A DNA stretch of 22,464 nucleotides from a virus, in the IMG/VR virus record IMGVR_UViG_3300008216_002762, positions 1 to 22,464 of that record. One strand, 5' to 3'. Shown in pieces: positions 14,264 through 20,847 of this stretch (the first letter of the stretch is position 1; each line of letters opens with the position of its first letter). Position numbers and translations under genes: made by a program. Below the pieces are notes generated by a model. It ran no database searches and was not told the origin of the DNA. It saw only the letters and a program-made list of their open reading frames with translations.

Positions 14264-14282
14264 CCTTAGTGAACTTCTAAGG
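14264..14282 (-). promoter_or_regulatory. Hairpin that partly sequesters the SD of the decoration-protein gene
   Basis: On the minus strand CCTTAG pairs with CTAAGG around a 7-base loop; four bases of the SD AAGGAG (14267-14262) are in the stem. It lies in the 47-base gap after the major capsid gene. This could lower translation of the downstream gene compared with capsid, or couple it to ribosomes finishing the capsid gene. Confidence 0.4.
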
Positions 14283-14300
14283 TAAGTTTTCCCTAGAGTT

Positions 14301-15248
14301 TTAGGCTGCTGAATCTATGCCACCTAGAGCCGCAAACATCTTAGCGGAGTAGGCGACTACTTGGAGATACACTACCATCCGATAGAGGTTCTCGTTCTTG
14401 TTCTCTTTGATACCAATGTCCTGAATGTCAGGGCCTAACATATCACCGTTGTGGATGACAGTAAGTCCCTGCTTCTCCCTCCCGAATTTCACAGCAAAGA
14501 TAGAGGTTGCCGTGCTGGAAGGCCAGGTGCTTGTATCGTTGTACTGCTCGGAGTTACTGATCCAGTCTGTGATAACAATCGGGATGCCATTGTACCGACG
14601 TACCTGGTGACCGAATAACTCAATGTTATCCATGACAACACCAGAGCCAGAAGCACGGGAGAGGGAGGTCACCTTCCGTCTCATCGTCTTGTTCATGATG
14701 AGGGCATCAGGAAGACCACTCTCTACCTGGTCTATCATAGCGTCTAGTCGGTCAACGGTAAGCTCTGTCTCAGCAGCCCCAGGGCCATCTACATTACCAT
14801 CATCCATAGCCATCATACGGGTCTCTGAACGGGCTAGGGAATCAAGCCCCTCATACTCTGTAGAGGTAGCTTCAGGCTCCCCAACAATGAAAAGCTGGGA
14901 GAGCTTACGAGACAGGCCTTTGGACATCAGGCTAAAGAGCACGGCCTTTTGGTCTTGGACGTTGCTCCGAGTCTGCATGGCATAACGGTCAAGGGGGGAC
15001 TGTACCCCAACAATGGTCAGGGTTGTGGTTTTCTTGGTGAAGGTAGGCTCGGTGTCATTCCAAGTGTCACCTACTGCGTGGGTGGCAGCAGTTGGAAGAG
15101 CGTTCTCTCTGTTGTAGACGAGAGAGTTCCCGTTGTGGCTCTCAAACTGGAGCCAGGGCATCAACTCGTCATGGGTGATAACGTTCTCGAAGACACCAGC
15201 GATTACCTTATCATTAGCTAATTTAGCATATTCACTAAGTGTGGGAAT
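14301..15248 (-). CDS. HK97-like major capsid protein, probable AUU start
   Basis: A 315-residue protein if started at AUU 15248-15246. The C-terminal half shows the phage major capsid pattern: RRYNGIPIVITDWIS, then IFAVKFGREKQGLTV, a Gly/Asp segment, and a final LQVVAYSAKMFAALGGI. The N-terminal frame is open back to an in-frame TAG at 15266-15264. It contains no ATG, GTG or TTG until TTG 15164 and ATG 15161, neither with an SD. AGGAGG (15265-15260) lies 11 bases before the AUU. Starting there gives MPTLSEYAKLANDKVIAG at the N-terminus, a capsid-like helical arm. The later starts would remove this arm. It follows the scaffold gene by 25 bases and precedes the decoration gene, the usual head order. 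The family call is strong. The start is inferred. Confidence 0.85.
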   Translation of the reverse strand: MPTLSEYAKLANDKVIAGVFENVITHDELMPWLQFESHNGNSLVYNRENALPTAATHAVGDTWNDTEPTFTKKTTTLTIVGVQSPLDRYAMQTRSNVQDQKAVLFSLMSKGLSRKLSQLFIVGEPEATSTEYEGLDSLARSETRMMAMDDGNVDGPGAAETELTVDRLDAMIDQVESGLPDALIMNKTMRRKVTSLSRASGSGVVMDNIELFGHQVRRYNGIPIVITDWISNSEQYNDTSTWPSSTATSIFAVKFGREKQGLTVIHNGDMLGPDIQDIGIKENKNENLYRMVVYLQVVAYSAKMFAALGGIDSAA

Positions 15249-15265
15249 CTTATCTGTTTCCTCCT
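15246..15265 (-). promoter_or_regulatory. SD and non-standard AUU start of the capsid gene
   Basis: AGGAGG at 15265-15260, then an 11-base spacer, then ATT at 15248-15246. No ATG, GTG or TTG in the capsid frame lies within 80 bases of this SD. The site decides the start of the capsid protein. Confidence 0.55.
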
Positions 15266-15273
15266 AAGGAATA

Positions 15274-15933
15274 TTAGGTTCCTTCTTGGTCTCTAAGTCC
15301 TGCCGCAATCTTATCTGTGGCTGAGAGGTCTCGCCAGGACTCGTTAGGGACACCTGAGGTGGAACCTGGGTTAGCCGTCTTAGTAGGAGGAGGGCCAACA
15401 GTTGTCGGGGGGTTAATGGAATCTTGGGGGGCTGTTGGAAGGTCATCGTTTGTACGTCCCTGCTCCATCTTCCACTCATAGGCCTTCAGGCGCATATCCT
15501 TAGGGTCGTCTAGGCCTACAAACTCTGCTTCTGGCACTCCCATTGACTGGGCTAACTCCTTGGCTGTCACCGCTAACTCACGAGAGAGAAGTTTGTCGGA
15601 GGTTTCCTCTGCCTGCCGTAGGGCCTCTCTGACCTTTCTGGCATTAGCTTTAGCCTCCTCATCGTCTCCGTAGAGATCAGCATCTTTAGAGGTATTTCTT
15701 AGCTCCTCTATGTCCCTCTTAACGTTTCCTATCTGGCTACGAAGGTCTCCTATGGTAGCATCCCTTTGACCTAAAAGCTTTCGGGTTACCTTTAGCTCTG
15801 TCTCTAAGGCTTCGGTCTTCCTAGTAGTCTCTAGCAGGGCTTCCTGGTTAGTAGGCCTACTACGCCTAGACTTAGAGTCGCTGCTGGAGCCTGTCTGCTC
15901 GGTTGCTGGGCCTGCCTTAGTGTCTTCTGCCAT
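15274..15933 (-). CDS. Probable capsid scaffold protein
   Basis: A 219-residue, highly charged, helical protein directly before the major capsid gene, the standard place of scaffold. Residues about 30-125 are predicted coiled coil by eye (RKTEALETELKVTRKLLGQR, then IGDLRSQIGNVKRDIEEL and ARKVREALRQAEETSDKL). The C-terminal part is Pro/Thr-rich and flexible, ending LSATDKIAAGLRDQEGT, a short helix of the kind that contacts capsid. ATG 15933 is chosen: SD GGGAGG lies 4 bases before it, whereas an upstream TTG at 15990 would lie inside the candidate promoter. No protease motif is seen. Confidence 0.75.
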   Translation of the reverse strand: MAEDTKAGPATEQTGSSSDSKSRRSRPTNQEALLETTRKTEALETELKVTRKLLGQRDATIGDLRSQIGNVKRDIEELRNTSKDADLYGDDEEAKANARKVREALRQAEETSDKLLSRELAVTAKELAQSMGVPEAEFVGLDDPKDMRLKAYEWKMEQGRTNDDLPTAPQDSINPPTTVGPPPTKTANPGSTSGVPNESWRDLSATDKIAAGLRDQEGT

Positions 15934-15960
15934 CTTACCTCCCTGAAGAACTCTAGTAGG

Positions 15961-15990
15961 AGAGTAGAGAATAGCTAGTAGGGTTGTCAA
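15961..15990 (-). promoter_or_regulatory. Candidate sigma-70-type promoter for the capsid operon
   Basis: On the minus strand TTGACA (15990-15985) is a perfect -35, followed by an 18-base spacer and TACTCT (15966-15961), a weak -10 matching 3 of 6. Transcription would begin near 15954, just before the scaffold SD. The terminator at 16022-16059 lies immediately upstream, so a new transcript start is expected here. Confidence 0.4.
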
Positions 15991-16021
15991 TAGGGACGCT
16001 AGTAGCCTAGCACACTGGTAG

Positions 16022-16059
16022 GGACAAACAAAGACCCCCTGAGGGGCTAGTTCAGGGGG
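16022..16059 (-). terminator. Factor-independent terminator after the large virion protein gene
   Basis: On the minus strand CCCCCTGA (16059-16052) pairs perfectly with TCAGGGGG (16042-16035) around a 9-base loop, followed by TCTTTGTTTGT. A GC-rich stem and U-rich tail is the classical form. It lies about 60 bases after the stop of the 1575-residue protein gene and separates it from the capsid operon. Confidence 0.75.
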
Positions 16060-16119
16060 CCTTGGGGGAAGGGAGAGATATGGGTGAGGAAGACAAACAA
16101 CCTCTAAGCTTTAACTCTA

Positions 16120-19100
16120 TTATAACAAACGTCTCCGCCTCTCTTCAAGGAGGATACGGGCCTCTAGGGTACGGAGTCTTGTCGCCTTACCCCAAAAGTA
16201 GAGGGCTGCATCTACCTCAGGGTCTGTGTCTCGAAGCTGCTGCCTAACCCTAGTTAGGGTACGCCTCATTTTTATTATACGAGGATGCTTCTTTAGCCTC
16301 TCTATAGTATCAACCTTCCCTCTACGGGTAGCCGCCTGGAGAGCCCTCCATATTGTATTGGTCTCAGGGTTCTGTAGAAGGTACCTCTCCTGAGCGTTCC
16401 AATAGCGTTCCAAAAGGCTTTTGTCATCGTGCCACTGGTGCCAAAGTGGGGGAACCTCCTTGTTGGCACGGAAGGATGCCTCAATGTTGTTCACTGTGTC
16501 CTGGCCGTACTTGCTTACCATTGCTGCGAGGTGTTCCTTAGCTCGCTCTGGCAGGAAGTCCCCAAAGGCGTCTTCCAAATCAGGGTTAGCGATAACCGTA
16601 GCAATGTATTCTGCCCTAGCAACATCTTCTAGAGGTACGAACTCCTTTCCCTCGGTCATCTCCTGTAGCTTAGTAAGGGCTTCCGCATGATCCCCATCTA
16701 CTTGGTAGAGATCAGAGATCATCGTACCGTATATGGTGTTAATATCTTGCATTGTCTTTAAGAACTTAGCAGGGGAACGCCTGCCTATTACCGACCCAAA
16801 AGCAGCGTGTCCTGCGTGTGTTTCCCAGAAGGCACGGGCCGTGTCCCCTTCACGGAAGAAGGTATTGAGGTCAATGTCTCCTCGCTCTTGCTGCTGGGCC
16901 GTCGTGAGCTTCTGCCATTTCTCAAGCTCAGCCTGCCTGGTATCAATAGCTTGGATACCTGTTTCCCCCTGGGTAATCCGTTGTTTCTGGCGGTAGGAGA
17001 GTACATCCCAGGTAAGGCCCGTCTCCTCAGCCTCCTTACGCTGGTCTGGGGCTAGCTGGGACAAGGGTATAAGAGCAGCCAACTCATCTCGAAGCTCGTC
17101 CCTATACTCTCGACGCTGTTTGGGCCAGCTACGGAGGCCAAAAAAGTCACCTGCCATCCCTATCCAGCCTGCTGGGGGGTCATCAGCGATACGGGCCTCC
17201 AACCAGAAGGGGAGAAGACGACCCTCTATTTCATGCCGAAAGAACTGGAGTGGGGTCTTTACAGGTTCCCCGATAAAAGTCTCTCTACCAGGAGCTATTC
17301 CTGGGATAGGGACTACATCCAGAACAGCAGAGGTAAGAGGGGCTGCACTACCCCTGAACCATCGACTTATATGACCTGCCGCTTCCTCTGGGTCGTCGGA
17401 GGCTCCTGCTCGTACCACAGTCCTTACAATAGAGTAGGCCTTACCCCCAAGACCAAGATGATGCCCGTCTACCTCAAGCATCATAAAGTCAGCCCCATCC
17501 CCTCCTTGATCTCTACTACGGGGGTCGAGGTGGATAGGCTTGTTGAGGGCTGTGCATACCGCTATATAGGCAGCTACCGTCCCCACAAAGAACTTACCAA
17601 AGGCCCGACGGGATTCTGCTCCTTGCCAGCCCCCTTGGACTGACTGGGCCATTAGCCCTGTCATAGCCCTTGTCCAACGAGGAGCTAGGAAGAAGGCTAC
17701 GGACTCTACCTCACGTTGGGTTGCCGAGACTCCTAGCCTCTTAGTAGAGATAACCCCTGTCATCTTGTTAATGTGCTGGGCTACATCATCTACGGAAGCT
17801 GCTCCCTTCTGTATGGCTGGGAGATAGGCCTGCCCCATCTCCATACGGGCTACATCAAAGAACATCTCGTAAGAGGCTGAGAAGCGTCCAAAAACCTGAC
17901 GGAAGAGGGTCGTTCCACCTGGAACCTTGGGAAGTGTACGGGCTACATACCCCCCAGGTTGAACAGCCTCCATAAACTCAGGGGAGCCCATGTGGAGACG
18001 CCTACCATAGAAATGGAAAAGACGTTGGACATCATCACTGCCTAGGTATGCCTGTCTCTGAGCAGGATCAATGAGGGATAAGAAGGACTTGCTAGCTGCC
18101 TTAACCCAAGCCACAGGAGCATTTGCTAGCAGCAGAGCCCCTTGGAGGAGGCTTGCTCCCTGGTCTAAGGTCAACGTCCCTAAACGAGACATAGACGAAA
18201 TATCAGATATCCCAGGCAGAGCCCCACCACCCCGCAGGGCAGACTCAAAGACACCTGTATCCTCTCGGAGTGCCTTCCCAAGGTAGTCAGCAACTTCTCT
18301 AGGGAAGAGGTACCCAGAAAAAGCGGGTTCCCATACCTTCCCCAAATCTAAACGAACCTTCTCTTCTTGCCTCGCTGTCTTTGCAGCAAACCTTGCAAGA
18401 GCAGCTTCTGCTCTACGCCGCCTCCCTTCTTCTTTTACCCCCAGTACAAGGGCATCTATCGCAGCCTTCTTCCTCTCGACATTTTGAAGCCGTCTAAATG
18501 TGATATAGTCTGTCCCCCACTGAGGATGGATACGCTTTAGCTGAGCCGTCTCTGAAGCAGTTAGCTTTATGTGCTTAGGGTTCCGAGCTACCTTTACCAG
18601 AGCACGGATAAGGCCTCCCTGACCCCTTTTACCTGCTAAGACTTGGCTAGCGGCTCGGGTAGTCGTTACCCTCTCTAGGAGTTCCGCCCCTACCCGTTGG
18701 TTAAGGGTGCTTCCCATAGCCCTTATGTTGTCAGCAAGCCTTGCATCCGTGATAACCTTCATAGCTCCCTTCATGTAGGTTTCTACGATGTCTCCTAGAG
18801 GGTCTCTAGACCCTGCCCCCATATAGACCGTGCCGTTGTTAATAGCCTCCTCCGCCATATCGTGCAGACGAGAGCTAGCCAAAACTCCAGGCTTAGCTCC
18901 TATAGCCCTTCCTCCAGTAGCGGACTTCCTATTTGCTATCTCTCCTATCATCTTCACAAAACGAGGGAAATAATGTTCGTGCTTTCCAAACTGTGTCAGT
19001 TCACGAGCCCATTTCTTTTCTGCTGCACGACGGGCTAGTTCCTTGGCTCGTACCCCAACAGCTTTGGCTACGGCTCCCTCAACAAGACTCTTCTGTACCT

Positions 19101-20847
19101 CGGTAAAGTAGCCGTCTATAAGATCATCAGCTATCTTAATAGCTGCTCGCTGCTCGGTACTAAGCTGGAAGTCCCCATACCGCTCTATAACATCTTGGAA
19201 AGGCACCTTCTCTGCCTCCATGCCCCTAACCTTAGCCCTGTACCCACCCAGAGGGTCAACTAACGGCTTCCATGTACCTCCTGGCCTCATTAAGGGCAGA
19301 GGTTTTCCTGCTGCATCAACAAATATTTCCAGGTGTTCTGGGGCTATAGGGAGTCCTGTCTCTCTAAACGCTGGAAGATGCCCCTGTTGTATCCGCAGAT
19401 TCACATCCCCTGGAAAATCTGACTTCTTGAAAGCTCGCAACCCTAGAAATTCTCCTCGCTTAAAGCCCCCTTCCCGTATTCCTGGTAGCTGCGCCATGTT
19501 TGTCCTATGATAAATCCAGGGGCCTGTCACTTTGGGTGTAACAGGGGAAGGAGGAGTTATTGCTCTTCGACGCTTCTCACTAAGGGCGGCTTGTTTGTTC
19601 AGTTTCCAGAGCTTCCTACTAGCTGTAAACTTCTTCCCTGGGTACTCCAGCCCTGGATAGTCTTTAGCATACTTGGACGCCTGCTGAATGAGTTTGTCCA
19701 GTCCCTCATCTGTTAACTGAAGGACTTTCTGTATCACCTTGTCATACGTCTCGACTGCTATACTCCCCCGTGAGACCTTTTGTACTCCAACGTTTACTCC
19801 CTCCTTCCAGAGAGGAGAACCTCGTTTAAGAATATCCGCAGGCGTTGGAAGGAGGGGACGACCAGGCATCCTCTTCACATTCATAAAGAGGTTGCCACCT
19901 TCCTCAAAGGTGCGGAAGAGCTTCGGGTCTTGTGTTAAACGCCGAAGAAGAGATATCTCCGTAGTCACAACGGTATCAGCGTTATCTTGAAGCCTCCTCC
20001 AATCTATAAGAGTCATAGCTAACTTATCCCGTTCATCAACTTTATTGATAAGTCCTGAGGGGTTTGTATGGTAAAGGACTTGTTTAATAGGAGGGATTTT
20101 CCCAAAAGGACTACGGTGGATACCAATAGCTATCTTCCGTAGCGTATTCAGTTCGTAGCCTTCTGCTTGAAGAACCTCATCTGTAAGGAGTTGGGCATAT
20201 TTCTTCCTGTCTACTTGGGGACGAAGGGCCTCTGGAATAGCTTCTCTAGCCCTCTCCAGCCTTTGAGCAAGAGTACCAACCCGTCCAAACCCCTTTGTCA
20301 CACCTACAGCAGCCTTGATAGCAATCTTAGGGAGCGCAGTTACAGGCACAATGTTTAGAGGGTCATACAACCAGGCGGCATGACGGGAGTGGGGCAAGAA
20401 CTCAGGCACCATATCGGCATTGCGATAGGCAGCCTCTAGGAAGTTTTTGAATCCTGAGGGAGTCCTGATCCCTAGAGGGCCGAGGGATATGGTATGACCA
20501 GCCTCGACCTCTACCCCAAGGAGTTCCTCCTGCTTCTTTGTGATATCGAGAGAGAGCGGAGAAGGAATACCAACGCCAGGAGGGAGGATAGAGGTTAAAG
20601 CAAGAATCTTTGCCGACCTTGGAGTTTGTCCCCTCTCTTCAAAGACACTTGCCGCAGCCCCAAGACGGGATTCCATTAGCCCCCTGGCAGTAGTCTGAGA
20701 GACGTCTACTGTTTTACTTAACAGGTTCCAAAAGCGGCCTAAGAGCCCAGGAGTCTCCTGCTGTACAAGTTCGGGTTGCTGGAGTCTGTTAGCGGAGGCA
20801 GTGATTCTCCGAAGTCTTTCGAGGCTGCTCTCCTGTTCTGTAACCAT
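16120..20847 (-). CDS. Large (1575 aa) virion-associated polyvalent-type protein
   Basis: The largest gene in the window. The product is rich in Ala, Arg, Glu and Leu, with long helical stretches. Residues about 443-540 (WIYHRTNMAQLPGIREGGF onward, then FPGDVNLRI and IAPEHLEIFV) resemble an ADP-ribosyltransferase or RNA 2'-phosphotransferase-like fold with H447-R-T449. Residues about 595-670 form a helical segment ending GKHEHYFPRF. A later region around residue 1050 (VAFFLAPRWTRAMTGL) and a hydrophobic stretch around 1085-1105 (FFVGTVAAYIAVCTAL) recall the C-terminal segments of large polyvalent proteins that phages carry in the head and inject. The C-terminus is basic (EARILLEERRRRLL). The start overlaps the previous stop as TAATG. 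The domain calls are by eye. An injected virion protein acting on the host or DNA is the best guess. Confidence 0.65.
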   Translation of the reverse strand: MVTEQESSLERLRRITASANRLQQPELVQQETPGLLGRFWNLLSKTVDVSQTTARGLMESRLGAAASVFEERGQTPRSAKILALTSILPPGVGIPSPLSLDITKKQEELLGVEVEAGHTISLGPLGIRTPSGFKNFLEAAYRNADMVPEFLPHSRHAAWLYDPLNIVPVTALPKIAIKAAVGVTKGFGRVGTLAQRLERAREAIPEALRPQVDRKKYAQLLTDEVLQAEGYELNTLRKIAIGIHRSPFGKIPPIKQVLYHTNPSGLINKVDERDKLAMTLIDWRRLQDNADTVVTTEISLLRRLTQDPKLFRTFEEGGNLFMNVKRMPGRPLLPTPADILKRGSPLWKEGVNVGVQKVSRGSIAVETYDKVIQKVLQLTDEGLDKLIQQASKYAKDYPGLEYPGKKFTASRKLWKLNKQAALSEKRRRAITPPSPVTPKVTGPWIYHRTNMAQLPGIREGGFKRGEFLGLRAFKKSDFPGDVNLRIQQGHLPAFRETGLPIAPEHLEIFVDAAGKPLPLMRPGGTWKPLVDPLGGYRAKVRGMEAEKVPFQDVIERYGDFQLSTEQRAAIKIADDLIDGYFTEVQKSLVEGAVAKAVGVRAKELARRAAEKKWARELTQFGKHEHYFPRFVKMIGEIANRKSATGGRAIGAKPGVLASSRLHDMAEEAINNGTVYMGAGSRDPLGDIVETYMKGAMKVITDARLADNIRAMGSTLNQRVGAELLERVTTTRAASQVLAGKRGQGGLIRALVKVARNPKHIKLTASETAQLKRIHPQWGTDYITFRRLQNVERKKAAIDALVLGVKEEGRRRRAEAALARFAAKTARQEEKVRLDLGKVWEPAFSGYLFPREVADYLGKALREDTGVFESALRGGGALPGISDISSMSRLGTLTLDQGASLLQGALLLANAPVAWVKAASKSFLSLIDPAQRQAYLGSDDVQRLFHFYGRRLHMGSPEFMEAVQPGGYVARTLPKVPGGTTLFRQVFGRFSASYEMFFDVARMEMGQAYLPAIQKGAASVDDVAQHINKMTGVISTKRLGVSATQREVESVAFFLAPRWTRAMTGLMAQSVQGGWQGAESRRAFGKFFVGTVAAYIAVCTALNKPIHLDPRSRDQGGDGADFMMLEVDGHHLGLGGKAYSIVRTVVRAGASDDPEEAAGHISRWFRGSAAPLTSAVLDVVPIPGIAPGRETFIGEPVKTPLQFFRHEIEGRLLPFWLEARIADDPPAGWIGMAGDFFGLRSWPKQRREYRDELRDELAALIPLSQLAPDQRKEAEETGLTWDVLSYRQKQRITQGETGIQAIDTRQAELEKWQKLTTAQQQERGDIDLNTFFREGDTARAFWETHAGHAAFGSVIGRRSPAKFLKTMQDINTIYGTMISDLYQVDGDHAEALTKLQEMTEGKEFVPLEDVARAEYIATVIANPDLEDAFGDFLPERAKEHLAAMVSKYGQDTVNNIEASFRANKEVPPLWHQWHDDKSLLERYWNAQERYLLQNPETNTIWRALQAATRRGKVDTIERLKKHPRIIKMRRTLTRVRQQLRDTDPEVDAALYFWGKATRLRTLEARILLEERRRRLL

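Noticed and set aside
14623-14985. 120-codon plus-strand open frame
   Set aside because: Antisense to the major capsid gene, which has clear family features.
15934-15990. TTG start for the scaffold gene
   Set aside because: It overlaps the candidate -35 box; ATG 15933 has a good SD.
16302-16484. Short minus-strand frame within the giant gene
   Set aside because: Shadow of the 1575-residue gene in another frame.
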